A stretch of 52,641 bases of DNA, taken from Myxococcales bacterium (GTDB lineage: Bacteria > Myxococcota > Bradymonadia > UBA7976 > UBA1532). The position numbers were made by a program, and so were the translations under genes. The number at the start of each line of letters is the position of its first letter. Position 1 is the stretch's first letter. The stretch spans positions 1 to 52,641 of the forward strand of contig JACKDM010000033.1 in NCBI GenBank assembly GCA_020633515.1. Direction: 5' to 3'. The notes beneath the pieces were generated by a model. The model was given only the letters and a program-made list of their open reading frames with translations. It searched no databases and had not been told where the DNA came from. This document shows positions 1 through 8,170 of the stretch, piece after piece.

Positions 1-1
1 C

Positions 2-265
2 CCGGTCGAGCCGCGGCCCGACATGGGCATGGACGACGACATGGGCGTGGAGCCCGACATGGGCAGTGGCGGCGACGGTGGCATGGTCGATCCGGACGGC
101 GGGATCATCCCCAACCCCGACTTCGGCCTCGACATGGGCCAGGGCGGCGAGGGCGACGGTGGCGCGTCCGGGTGCTCGTGCGACGCGGCCGATCGCAGCG
201 GCCCCGGCCCGGTGAGCCTGCTGCTGCTCGTCGGCCTCGCCGCGGTGCGCCGCCGCCGGCGCTGA
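2..265 (+). CDS. C-terminal end of a MYXO-CTERM-type surface protein (5' partial)
   Basis: The reading frame is open to the left edge, so the start lies outside the window. What remains is a low-complexity linker of Asp, Met, Gly and Pro with repeated PDMG-like units. It is followed by a GCSC cysteine motif, a hydrophobic helix (PVSLLLLVGLAAV) and a terminal run of five arginines. This Cys / transmembrane helix / Arg tail is the MYXO-CTERM sorting signal of Myxococcota, which marks exported proteins for processing and outer-surface attachment. The functional domain is not in the window, so no activity can be assigned. A strong hairpin terminator follows the stop codon. Confidence 0.8.
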   Translation, partial: PVEPRPDMGMDDDMGVEPDMGSGGDGGMVDPDGGIIPNPDFGLDMGQGGEGDGGASGCSCDAADRSGPGPVSLLLLVGLAAVRRRRR

Positions 266-285
266 ACCCCTCGGGGTGACGACTC

Positions 286-310
286 GACCGCCCGCCTCGC
301 GCGGGCGGTC
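286..310 (+). terminator. Rho-independent-type terminator after the MYXO-CTERM gene
   Basis: A perfect 10-bp GC-rich stem (GACCGCCCGC at 286-295 pairing with 301-310) with a 5-nt loop CTCGC begins 20 bases after the stop codon. It is followed by GCATTTCG, a short and weak T-run. It separates the MYXO-CTERM gene from the downstream 6S RNA promoter. Confidence 0.75.
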
Positions 311-338
311 GCATTTCGAAGCCCGGGCGCGCGCGTGA

Positions 339-368
339 TTGAAACGGCCGGTGCCCGGGCCGTATCCT
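339..368 (+). promoter_or_regulatory. Sigma-70-type promoter of the 6S RNA gene
   Basis: TTGAAA (339-344), an 18-bp spacer and TATCCT (363-368). The predicted first transcribed base is A375, immediately before the 5' arm of the RNA closing stem. This agreement between promoter spacing and RNA structure supports both calls. Confidence 0.65.
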
Positions 369-374
369 CATCAC

Positions 375-564
375 AGGTCGACATCGAAGAGCCTGAGGGT
401 TCGAGATTGATCCCGGTACCATTGAACCCGGGGCCGGTCCCTGGCGATGGTGTGCAAGCCGACCATGCAGTCGGAAGCCTGAAGTCGCCAACCACCGTTC
501 CCACCTGAAGAGGTCACGGGGTTCAATCACGCGTCCCCAAGATGGCTGTCGATGCGCGACCAGA
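375..564 (+). ncRNA. ssrS: 6S RNA (RNA polymerase-binding regulatory RNA)
   Basis: This stretch between two protein genes folds like 6S RNA. A long closing stem forms between about 376-394 (GGTCGACATCGA...GAGCC) and 544-561 (GGCTGTCGATGCGCGACC). A large internal bubble lies in the middle. The 3' half keeps 6S-like blocks around 466-484 (ACCATGCAGTCGGAAGCCT) and 499-526, where CCCACCTGAAG precedes GGGGTTCAA. Length near 190 nt fits the family. 6S RNA mimics an open promoter, sequesters housekeeping-sigma RNA polymerase in stationary phase and serves as template for short product RNAs. It has its own promoter upstream and a terminator directly downstream. The call rests on structure and remembered consensus, without a covariance-model score. 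Confidence 0.8.
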
Positions 565-590
565 GAAGGCGCCCCCCGGGGCGCCTTCTT
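565..590 (+). terminator. Terminator of the 6S RNA gene
   Basis: An 11-bp perfect inverted repeat, GAAGGCGCCCC (565-575) and GGGGCGCCTTC (578-588), is followed by TTCATTTC. It starts a few bases after the 6S closing stem and ends the transcript before the convergent FHA gene. Confidence 0.8.
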
Positions 591-659
591 CATTTCGAAG
601 GGCCGGCTTGACCGCGAGGGGAGCGGGTGGGCAGGCGGGGAGTGGGGGCGGGCGCCCGA

Positions 660-1334
660 TCAGCGGTAGGTGAAGCGCAGCTCGTAGTCGCAGAGGTAGT
701 AGGTGTCGCCCTCTTCGACCCGCTTCTGCTCGATGCGCTTGCCGTTGAACTCGATGCCGTTGGTGCTCTCGAGGTCTTTGATGTAGTAGGCGCCGCCCCG
801 GTACATGACCATGCAGTGCTTCCGCGAGATGTTGCCGTCGCGGATGGTCAGATCGGTCTGCTGGCTGCCGCGGCCGATGACGAACTTGTCCTTGTCGATG
901 CGGTAGCGCTGCCCGTTGAAGAGCAGGAACAGCGGCGCGCGGGCAGCGACGTCGGGGTGCATCTGCATCGGCGGCGCGGGCGCTGGGGCCGGAGCCGGCT
1001 GCATCGGCGGCTGCTGCTGCATCGGCGCGGGCGGCGGCATCGACGGGCCGCGGCGATCGGGCAGCGGCGGCGGGCGGCCGACGCCGACCGGTGGGGCCGG
1101 CGGCAGCGGGCCGCTCGCGCGGGGCGGCTGCTCGAAGCTGTCGTACGGGCTGCCCCGCCCCGGCTCGGGCGGCGCGGCGAGCGAGTAGTTGCGGCTCCGC
1201 GCGTAGTGCCGCATCGCTTCGTTGACGAGGTAGTCCATCGAGCAGCCGAGGTCACGGGTCATGACCTCGAACAGCTCCCAGAGGTAATCGCGGCAGTAAA
1301 AACTGCGCAGCGTCTTCCGATTCTGATCGGTCAT
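660..1334 (-). CDS. FHA-domain protein with a ribbon-helix-helix-like N-terminus
   Basis: A 224-aa protein in three parts. Residues 1-50 ([19 protein letters not shown], then a second helix [13 protein letters not shown]) read like a ribbon-helix-helix DNA-binding fold. Residues about 55-135 are a Pro/Ala/Met/Gln linker. Residues 135-224 form a forkhead-associated domain with the phosphothreonine-binding signature FVIGRG, SRKHC and LESTNG. FHA domains bind phosphothreonine, so the likely role is coupling kinase signalling to DNA binding or assembly; the DNA-binding part is inference. The start at 1334 was chosen because the extra upstream residues do not resemble the fold. The gene diverges from dtd with about 116 bases between them. 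Several Ser/Thr kinases nearby could supply phosphorylated partners. Confidence 0.8.
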   Translation of the reverse strand: MTDQNRKTLRSFYCRDYLWELFEVMTRDLGCSMDYLVNEAMRHYARSRNYSLAAPPEPGRGSPYDSFEQPPRASGPLPPAPPVGVGRPPPLPDRRGPSMPPPAPMQQQPPMQPAPAPAPAPPMQMHPDVAARAPLFLLFNGQRYRIDKDKFVIGRGSQQTDLTIRDGNISRKHCMVMYRGGAYYIKDLESTNGIEFNGKRIEQKRVEEGDTYYLCDYELRFTYR

Positions 1335-1450
1335 CCGCACCCCGCGGCCTGGATCCGCGCATCGCTGAGGAGTTATCACAGCGCGGCAGAATTGTGAACA
1401 TCGCGCGCGATCGAGCACCGGGGTTGGCGGTCTCGCGCCGAGAGGAGCCT

Positions 1451-1900
1451 ATGAGAGCGGTGGTGCAGCGGGTGAGTCGCGCGTCGGTGACGGTCGACGG
1501 GCAGGTCGTGGGCCGCATCGGGCCGGGGCTCTTGGTGCTCGTCGGCGCGGCAGAGGGGGACACGACGGCCGACGCCGACGCGCTCGCGGCCAAGGTGGCG
1601 GGGCTTCGGATCTTCGGCGACGCCGAGGGCAAGATGAACCTCGACGTCGCGCAGATCGGCGGCGCGGTGCTCGCGGTGAGCCAGTTCACGCTGCTCGGCG
1701 ACTGTCGCAAGGGGCGGCGGCCGTCGTTTCAGGCGGCGGCGCACCCGGAGAAGGCGGCGCCGCTCTTCGACCGCTACGTCGCGGCGACCCGGGCGCTCGG
1801 GCTGTCGTGCGAGACGGGGATCTTCCAGGCCGACATGAAGGTCGAGCTGCTCAACGACGGGCCGGTGACGCTGCTCGTCGACACCACGAAGCTGTTCTGA
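1451..1900 (+). CDS. dtd: D-aminoacyl-tRNA deacylase
   Basis: A cytoplasmic 149-aa enzyme that removes D-amino acids (and glycine mischarged on tRNA-Ala) from tRNAs, a proofreading step in translation. It starts with the typical MRAVVQRV strand. It carries the SQFTL motif (residues 77-81, followed by [11 protein letters not shown]) and the Gly-cisPro motif GPVT near residues 137-140, both needed to recognise the D-aminoacyl group across the dimer interface. Full length for the family. The ATG at 1451 is preceded by GAGGAG at the right distance, which rules out the longer upstream frame. It is convergent with the kinase gene, with 12 bases between the stops. Confidence 0.96.
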   Translation: MRAVVQRVSRASVTVDGQVVGRIGPGLLVLVGAAEGDTTADADALAAKVAGLRIFGDAEGKMNLDVAQIGGAVLAVSQFTLLGDCRKGRRPSFQAAAHPEKAAPLFDRYVAATRALGLSCETGIFQADMKVELLNDGPVTLLVDTTKLF

Positions 1901-1912
1901 AGGGCTGCGCGC

Positions 1913-4645
1913 TCAGCGCGCGAAGCTCGGGCGCACCAGCCGGCGCGTCTGTCCGCCGCCCGCGGGCGGGTCGCGCACGACGCGGAAGCCGCAGCGCAGG
2001 TCGGGCATGTCGCGCGCGGCGGCCTCGCGGTAGGTCACCCGGCAGCCGACGTCGGTCGTCGTCGCGTAGCTGCCGCCCTTCTGCACCCGCAGCGCCGGAT
2101 CGGCCGCGAACGGGCTGTCGCAGTACTCGCTGACGAGCCCCGCGCAGTCGAAGATGCCGTAGGGCGAGCAGTCGGCGGGGAACTGCCCGACCCGCTCCGG
2201 CGTCGGCCGCCCCGGCCGCGAGCCGGCCATCTTGCAGAAGAGCGCGTCGAAGCGGTTGCCCCACGGGTAGAGCCGCCCGTCGGTGCCGCGCGCCGCCTTC
2301 TCCCACTCGGCCTCGGTCGGCAGCCGGATCTCGACGCCGGCGACGCGCGAGTACCAGGCGCAGTAGGCGATCGCGTCGTCGAAGCTGATCCCGACCACCG
2401 GCCAGTGCGGCTCCCAGCGCAGCCCCTCGGCGTCGACCGGCGGCATGCGGAAGCGCCCGTCCGGCCCGCGGCTCCAGAGGTGGCCGGCGGCGGCCTTCAG
2501 CCGCGGCACCCGCGCCTGCGCCTCGGCCGGATCCTGCGCGTCGAGCGCGTGGATGAAGCCGAGGTACTCGCCGCAGGTGACCGGATAGCGGGCGACGAAG
2601 AGGTCGCCGACGCGCACCCGGCGGCGGTGGCGGGCCGAGGTGCAGGTCGGGTCGCCGCCCATCGTGAACGGCCCGCCCGGCACATACAGGAAGTGCGGCC
2701 CGATCTCGGCCTCGGTGAAGAAGCGCACCGCGACGTCGGCGAGCTCGCCGCGCTCGATGCGGACCGGGTGCAGCACGTCGCGGTAGCCGTCGAGGCAGAG
2801 CGTCAGCAGCCAGTCGCCCTCGGCGAGCGGGATGTTGTTGAGCGGCGTCGCCCCGAGCGGCTCGTCCATCAGCGTCGTCTGCTGCAGGTCGACCTCGAGG
2901 TAGCGGCTCGCCGTCACCGTCGCGCCCGCCGGATCGCTGCGCACGATCAGGCGCCCCTCGCCGACGAGCTGCTCGTCGAGCATGCCCCGGTTGTGCGCCT
3001 CGACGAGCCCCCGATAGTAGATCGCCGCGCCCTCGTCGCCGGCGGTCTCGGCCTCGCGCAGCTTGATCCAGTAGAGCCGCGCGAGCTCGTTGTTGGCCCC
3101 GGCGTTGTTGGGATCGAAGCCCACCGCGGCCATCAAGGTCTGCGCCGCCGCGCTGAACTGCTGGTGCATGCGCAGCTCGGCCTCGGCGACCGCCGCCTGC
3201 CGCGCCCACAGCCCGCGCTTCTCGTCGAGCGGGGCGTGGCTCTCGAGGCGCCACTCCAACTCGCGCAGCGCCTCGCGCGCCTCGTCGGCCTCGGCGCGGG
3301 CGTGCTGGAACGCCTCGACCCGCGCGAGCCCCTCGGCGAGCCGCTCCTCGGAGAGCCGGGCGCGCCGGTCGAGGTCTTCTACACCCGCGAGGTAGTGTTC
3401 GAGCGCGTCGAGGATCTCGCGCACCGATCCGTAGCGGTCGCGCGGGCGCTTGCGCAGGCAGCGCAAGCAGATCTCTTCGAGGCGGGCGGGGATCTGGTTC
3501 TCGGGCGCGCGCTCCGACGGCGGGATCGGCTGCTCGGTGATGACCGCCTTGAGCGTCTCTTTGAAGGTGCGCCCGCGGAAGGGCGGCCGCCACGTCAGGA
3601 TCTCGTAGAGCAGCGCGCCGAGCGAGTAGATGTCGGAGCGCTCGTCGACGCGATCGACCTTGCCCGCGGCCTGCTCGGGCGGCATGTAGGCGGGCGTGCC
3701 GGTGACGAGCCCCATCATCGTCGCGTCGGCCGACTGGCTGCGCGAGGTCGAGACCCGCTCACCGTCGGGCGCGAGCGCCTCGTCGCGGCCGAGGACCTTG
3801 GCGACGCCCCAGTCGAGCACGAGCGTCTCGCCGTAGTCGCCGATCATCACGTTGCTCGGCTTGATGTCGCGGTGGATGACCCCGCGGCTGTGCGCGAAGC
3901 CGATCGCCATGCAGACCGACTGGAAGATCGTCAGCAGCCGGGTGCGGCTGTACTCGGCCGCCGCGTCGGGCTCGCCCGCCTTGAGCCGCTTGATGATGTC
4001 CTTGAGGGTGCGGCCCTGCACGAGCTTCATCGTGAAGAAGACCTCACCGCCGCTGAAGTACCCGAAGTCGTGCACCGGCACGATGTTGGGGTGCTCGAGC
4101 TGCGCGGTGACCTGCGCCTCCTCGACGAACTTCTGCAGCACGTAGTCGGAGACCTGCGAGCCGTCGATGAGGGTCTTCATCACCAGCGTGCGCATCAGCT
4201 CGCGGTCGCGCACGAGGTGGATGACCCCGACGCCGCCGCGCGCGATCTCGTCCTCGATGTGGTAGCGCTCCGGCGGCCGCGACTCGCCGGCGGACTGGTT
4301 GCGCATCGCCGCCACCCGCCGCACCGCGCGGTCGTCGATCTCGGGCGCGCCGATCGCGCGGCGGTGGCCCCAGGCGTCGCCGATCGTGCTCGCTGGCCCG
4401 CCGGTGCTGCCGGTCGACTGGTCGTGCGCGCTGCTGGTGCCGGTGACGGTGGGGGTGTCGTCGCTCGCCGCGCGCCGCCGCGGCGGGGGAGGGGGCGCGT
4501 CGGCGTCGAGCTCGCCGTGATCGCGCAACAGCGCCAGGATCTCGTCGCGTCGCCCGCTCGCGAGGAGCCGCTCGCACAGCTCGGCGAAGAGCGCATCGGC
4601 CGCGCCGCGCTCGGCCGCTCGGCGGATGAGGGTGCTCAGATCCAT
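1913..4645 (-). CDS. Ser/Thr protein kinase with C-terminal FGE/SUMF1-like domain
   Basis: A 910-aa kinase. The catalytic domain starts near residue 127: glycine loop ARGGVGV, ATP lysine K157 (VMKTL), catalytic loop HRDIKPSN (258-265), DWG in place of DFG (278-280) and MPPEQ in the activation segment. A charged coiled-coil/TPR-like region follows (about 435-560), then a PEGA-like segment, and from about residue 655 an FGE/SUMF1-like domain (YVPGGPFTMGG, LPTEAEWEKAARG, YPWGN, KGGSY, CGFRVVRD). In sulfatase-activating FGEs this domain oxidises cysteine to formylglycine using a cysteine pair. Only one Cys is seen after the KGGSY motif, so a binding role is more likely (inference). No transmembrane helix is obvious. 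The ATG at 4645 lies 15 bases after AAGGAGG, a long spacing, so a slightly different start is possible. Confidence 0.9.
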   Translation of the reverse strand: MDLSTLIRRAAERGAADALFAELCERLLASGRRDEILALLRDHGELDADAPPPPPRRRAASDDTPTVTGTSSAHDQSTGSTGGPASTIGDAWGHRRAIGAPEIDDRAVRRVAAMRNQSAGESRPPERYHIEDEIARGGVGVIHLVRDRELMRTLVMKTLIDGSQVSDYVLQKFVEEAQVTAQLEHPNIVPVHDFGYFSGGEVFFTMKLVQGRTLKDIIKRLKAGEPDAAAEYSRTRLLTIFQSVCMAIGFAHSRGVIHRDIKPSNVMIGDYGETLVLDWGVAKVLGRDEALAPDGERVSTSRSQSADATMMGLVTGTPAYMPPEQAAGKVDRVDERSDIYSLGALLYEILTWRPPFRGRTFKETLKAVITEQPIPPSERAPENQIPARLEEICLRCLRKRPRDRYGSVREILDALEHYLAGVEDLDRRARLSEERLAEGLARVEAFQHARAEADEAREALRELEWRLESHAPLDEKRGLWARQAAVAEAELRMHQQFSAAAQTLMAAVGFDPNNAGANNELARLYWIKLREAETAGDEGAAIYYRGLVEAHNRGMLDEQLVGEGRLIVRSDPAGATVTASRYLEVDLQQTTLMDEPLGATPLNNIPLAEGDWLLTLCLDGYRDVLHPVRIERGELADVAVRFFTEAEIGPHFLYVPGGPFTMGGDPTCTSARHRRRVRVGDLFVARYPVTCGEYLGFIHALDAQDPAEAQARVPRLKAAAGHLWSRGPDGRFRMPPVDAEGLRWEPHWPVVGISFDDAIAYCAWYSRVAGVEIRLPTEAEWEKAARGTDGRLYPWGNRFDALFCKMAGSRPGRPTPERVGQFPADCSPYGIFDCAGLVSEYCDSPFAADPALRVQKGGSYATTTDVGCRVTYREAAARDMPDLRCGFRVVRDPPAGGGQTRRLVRPSFAR

Positions 4646-4675
4646 CAGGGGTGCGGCGGGCCTCCTTCCCTGTGT

Positions 4676-4704
4676 CTGGTATCCCGCGGCGCGGCCAGCG
4701 TCAA
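4676..4704 (-). promoter_or_regulatory. Putative promoter of the kinase-FGE gene
   Basis: On the minus strand TTGACG (4704-4699), a 17-bp spacer and TACCAG (4681-4676). Transcription would start near 4669, giving a leader of about 24 bases containing AAGGAGG. The -35 is strong, the -10 weak (3 of 6 matches). Confidence 0.4.
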
Positions 4705-4887
4705 GGATGGCGGCGGCGAGCCGACCCGGTGTCATCGCCTCGCACGCCCGACGGACAGCCTCTCCGCGACCCACCCGCGTTGCACGACCGACCCCGACGT
4801 GTTAATGAACCGCGGATCGACGCCCGCCGCGGCGCCAAGTGACAACCCACGGCCCCGGCCAAGGCCGGGCACGATCGTCTCTCGCGC

Positions 4888-5748
4888 ATGTACAGCCTCT
4901 ACCTCGCCGCGGCGATCGCACTCGTCGTCGCGCTCCTGCCGATGGCCTTCGGCGTCTCCCCGATCTGGACCATCCTCCCCGGCGTGCTCCTCGGCGTCGG
5001 CGCCTTCGTCTGGATGAACCGCCGCATCGCCCGCCGGGTCGAGGCCGTCACCGGCGCCGCCGACCGCGAGATGGCGCAGATGCAGTCCGCCGCGCAGCGC
5101 CCCGGCCCGCAGACGCAGGCCAACATGTTCCGCCACATCGACCAGGCCATCACGATCCTCGAGCGCGGCTTCGCCCTCGAGAAGTGGCAGGTCGGCATCG
5201 GCACCATGCTCAACGCCCGCATCGGCATGCTCATCTACACCCGCTGGCTCCTCGGCCAGCAGATGGCGCAGAGCGGCGGCGGCCGCGCGCCCGCCGGGCC
5301 GGGGCTCCTCGAAGCGATCCCCTACCTCGAAAAGAGCCGCGTCAAAGGCACCAAGGCCCGCCTCCTCTCCGCGCTCTGGCCCGCCTGGGCGATGCTCGCC
5401 GTCGCCTACTACAAGGGCCGCAAGGACACCGACGCCGCGCTCGCCGTGCTCGAAGACAGCGTCAAGGTCGCCGGCAAGAACGGCATCCTCTGGGCGCTCT
5501 ACGCCTGGATCCTGGAGCAATCCGAGCGGGTCGACGCCGCGATCGACGTGCTCGTGCGCGGCAAGGCGGCGGCCAGCGACGACCCGCGCCTCGCCGAGAA
5601 CCTCACCCTGTTGCAGAACAACAAGTCCATGAAGATGCGGGGCTACGGCGAGCAGTGGTACCAGTTCGGGCTCGAACGCCCCAAGGTGGCGGGCATGCAG
5701 CCGCGGATGGGTCACCCCCGGATGCGCGGCGGGCCGCGGCGCCGGTGA
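4888..5748 (+). CDS. Membrane-anchored protein of unknown function with helical repeats
   Basis: A 286-aa protein not assigned to a named family. Residues 1-22 and 24-43 form two hydrophobic helices joined by a short turn (MYSLYLAAAIALVVALLP, then WTILPGVLLGVGAFVWM), so it is probably anchored in the inner membrane by a hairpin. The remainder is alpha-helical with a TPR-like rhythm (HIDQAITILERGF, AVLEDSVKVAG, LARAVDVLV-type pairs) and ends in a Met/Arg/Gly-rich tail. Only 7 bases separate its stop from the GTG start of the next kinase, so the two are probably co-transcribed. A role as membrane scaffold for that kinase is speculative. Confidence 0.7.
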   Translation: MYSLYLAAAIALVVALLPMAFGVSPIWTILPGVLLGVGAFVWMNRRIARRVEAVTGAADREMAQMQSAAQRPGPQTQANMFRHIDQAITILERGFALEKWQVGIGTMLNARIGMLIYTRWLLGQQMAQSGGGRAPAGPGLLEAIPYLEKSRVKGTKARLLSALWPAWAMLAVAYYKGRKDTDAALAVLEDSVKVAGKNGILWALYAWILEQSERVDAAIDVLVRGKAAASDDPRLAENLTLLQNNKSMKMRGYGEQWYQFGLERPKVAGMQPRMGHPRMRGGPRRR

Positions 5749-5755
5749 GCGCCCG

Positions 5756-8170
5756 GTGACGCGCCCGGCCCAGCGCCTGGGACGCTACCACCTCGTGCGG
5801 CGGCTCGCCGCCGGTGGCATGGGCGAGGTCTATCTCGCCGAGGCCGAGGGCGCGGCCAACTTCACCAAACAGGTCGCCATCAAGCGGATCCTGCCGCACC
5901 TCGCCGAAGATGAGGGCTTCGTCCGCAAGTTCATCGACGAGGCGCACCTCATGGTGCAGCTCCACCACGGCAACATCGTGCCGGTGCTCGAGCTCGCCGA
6001 CGACGGCGGCGAGCTCTACCTCGTCATGGAGTACCTGCCCGGCCGCGACTTGAAGGCCGTGCAGCGCCGCCTCCGCGCCGACGGCCGCGCGATGCCGATC
6101 GACCTCGCCGTCTGGCTCGTCACCGAGGTCCTCGCCGGCCTCGACTACGCCCACCGCAAGCGCGGCCCCGACGACGAGCCGCTCGGCGTCGTGCACCGCG
6201 ACGTCAGCCCCTCCAACATCTGCCTCGGCGCCGGCGGCGAGGTGAAGCTCGTCGACTTCGGCATCGCCCGCGCCCGCGGCGGGCTGCATCAGAGCATCTC
6301 GGGCACGCTGCAAGGCAAGTTCGTCTACATGAGCCCCGAGCAGGCCGACGGGCAGGCCGTCGACGCCCGCAGCGACGTCTTCGCCGCCGGGCTCGTGCTC
6401 TACGAGCTCCTCACCGACCGCCGCCCCTTCGAAGGCGACAGCGAGACCGAGACCCTGCGCCGGGTCCGCGAGTGCAACGTCGAGCCGCCCTCGATCGCTC
6501 GCCCCGAGGTCCCGCCCGCGCTCGACGCGATCGTCATGCGCGCGCTCGCCGCCGACCCCGACGCCCGCTACCCCACCGCCGGCGAGATGCGGCGCGCGCT
6601 CACCCACCACCTCGCCGTCAGCCGCAGCGAGGCCGACGCCGGCGCCTTCGCGCGCTTCCTCGCCGACGCCTTCCCCGAGGGCGTCGTGCCCCGCCGCGAG
6701 ACGAGCCCGCGCTCGTTCGACGACGCGCTGCTCATGCAGCTCGAACCGACCGGCAGCCACTCCGACTCGACCCGCACCCGCAGCGCCCCCGTCGACCGCC
6801 CCCCCGCCGCCCGCACGCCCACCGGCCCCGAGGCCCGCACCCCCACGCCCTTCGCCCGCACCTCGCCGAGCCGCCCCGGCGACGACGCCGACCTGCGCGC
6901 CGACGCCGCGCTCGCGTTCACCGAGCCCCGCGCCACCGAGCCGACCCCCGCCCGCGGCCTCGCCGAGAACACCGCCGGCACCCCCGCGCGCGGCCTCGCC
7001 GCCCTCGACCGCGCGACCCCCGCCCGCGGCCTCGACGCGCTCCCCGGCGCCGAGCTCACCCCCGCCGCGCTCGACGCCGATCCCGTCAACCACGGCCGCC
7101 GCCGCACCGACCGCGTCACCGGCCGCCGCCGGATGCTCGCGCTCGGCCTCGCGCTCGGCCTCGGCATCGCCGCCGCCGCCGCGCTCTGGCCCCGCAAGGC
7201 CAGCCTCCAGCCCACCTTCGCGCCCCCCCTCGCCGACGCCTGGATCGAGGTCGACGGCGCCCGCCTCGCCGACGGCGCCACCCTCGTCGCCGGCCGCACC
7301 TATCGGATCTGCGCCCACGCCCCCGGCCACGCCCCCGACTGCCGCCAGATCACCCTCGCCGCCGGCAGGAACCGCCCCGCGTTCACCCTCTCGCCGGCGC
7401 CGGTGCTCGCCCCCATCATCGACCCCGCCGGCCTCGAAGCCCGCCTCACCCTCGACGGCGTCGAGATCCGCCAGCCCCGCTTCCCGCTCACCGCCGGCCA
7501 GACCTACACCGTCTGCGCCCAGGCCCCCGGCCACGCCGACGCCTGCGAGCGCTTCGCCGCCGCCGCCGGCGTCAACGCCCCCCGCCTCCTGCTCACCCCC
7601 GCCCCGACGCCGCCCCCTGACGCCGCGCCCCGACGCCGCCCCGACGCCGCGCCCCCGACGCCGCGCCCGACCGCACCCCACCCGCCGCCGCCGCGCCACC
7701 CCGCCCCCGCGCGCTACGTCACCCTCGACAGCTACACCACCGCCGAAGTCTGGGAAGGCGACCGCCGCCTCGGCACCACCCCCATCGAGGTCCGCGTCGA
7801 ACCCCGCGCCGTCACCTACGAGCTCCGCGCCAAGGGCTACGCGCCCACCCCCTACCGCGTCGACCCCGAGCACGCCGCCGGCCCCGTCAAGATCCGCCTC
7901 CAGGCCCCCGCCCGCCTCACCGTCCGCGCCCACCCCCCGGCCGCCGAGATCCTCCTCGACGGCGTGCAGGTCAACGCCGGCCTCTCCTCGATCATGGACT
8001 ACGTCACCACCCCCGGCCCCCACACCCTCACCATCCGCTACCGCCACCCCGACACCGGCCGCGTCTACGAAGTCGGCCCGCGCCGCATCGTCCTCGAACC
8101 CGGCAAGACCCTCAACCTCGGGCAGATCGTCGTCCCCCACGACGACGCCCGCCCCGGAGAGCCCCCATGA
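5756..8170 (+). CDS. Transmembrane Ser/Thr protein kinase with PEGA-like C-terminal repeats
   Basis: An 804-aa kinase starting at GTG 5756. The N-terminal catalytic domain has glycine loop AAGGMGEVY, ATP lysine K43, catalytic loop HRDVSPSN (147-154, with Ser where most kinases have Lys), DFG (167-169) and MSPEQ. A Pro/Arg/Thr-rich juxtamembrane linker follows, containing three TPARGL repeats (bases about 6952-7032) that could be phosphorylation sites. One transmembrane helix lies near residues 459-478. The outer part has several PEGA-type beta modules (AGRTYRICAHAPGH, AGQTYTVCAQAPGH, TYELRAKGYAP) and a Pro/Arg-rich spacer. Its stop overlaps the start of the FHA/sigma-54 activator (ATGA), so the two are translationally coupled; the kinase may phosphorylate or be read by that FHA domain (inference). 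Confidence 0.93.
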   Translation: MTRPAQRLGRYHLVRRLAAGGMGEVYLAEAEGAANFTKQVAIKRILPHLAEDEGFVRKFIDEAHLMVQLHHGNIVPVLELADDGGELYLVMEYLPGRDLKAVQRRLRADGRAMPIDLAVWLVTEVLAGLDYAHRKRGPDDEPLGVVHRDVSPSNICLGAGGEVKLVDFGIARARGGLHQSISGTLQGKFVYMSPEQADGQAVDARSDVFAAGLVLYELLTDRRPFEGDSETETLRRVRECNVEPPSIARPEVPPALDAIVMRALAADPDARYPTAGEMRRALTHHLAVSRSEADAGAFARFLADAFPEGVVPRRETSPRSFDDALLMQLEPTGSHSDSTRTRSAPVDRPPAARTPTGPEARTPTPFARTSPSRPGDDADLRADAALAFTEPRATEPTPARGLAENTAGTPARGLAALDRATPARGLDALPGAELTPAALDADPVNHGRRRTDRVTGRRRMLALGLALGLGIAAAAALWPRKASLQPTFAPPLADAWIEVDGARLADGATLVAGRTYRICAHAPGHAPDCRQITLAAGRNRPAFTLSPAPVLAPIIDPAGLEARLTLDGVEIRQPRFPLTAGQTYTVCAQAPGHADACERFAAAAGVNAPRLLLTPAPTPPPDAAPRRRPDAAPPTPRPTAPHPPPPRHPAPARYVTLDSYTTAEVWEGDRRLGTTPIEVRVEPRAVTYELRAKGYAPTPYRVDPEHAAGPVKIRLQAPARLTVRAHPPAAEILLDGVQVNAGLSSIMDYVTTPGPHTLTIRYRHPDTGRVYEVGPRRIVLEPGKTLNLGQIVVPHDDARPGEPP

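Noticed and set aside
4801..4808. GTTAATGA as a -10 element for the membrane protein gene at 4888, with TTGCAC at 4780-4785
   Set aside because: Spacing is 15 or gives a poor -10 match; not strong enough to list as a promoter.
2405..5017. Very long open frames opposite the kinase-FGE gene and similar long antisense frames throughout (for example 5603-8140 and 14951-16691)
   Set aside because: They mirror well-supported genes on the other strand, have Arg/Ala/Pro-biased composition without motifs, and are expected at this GC content.
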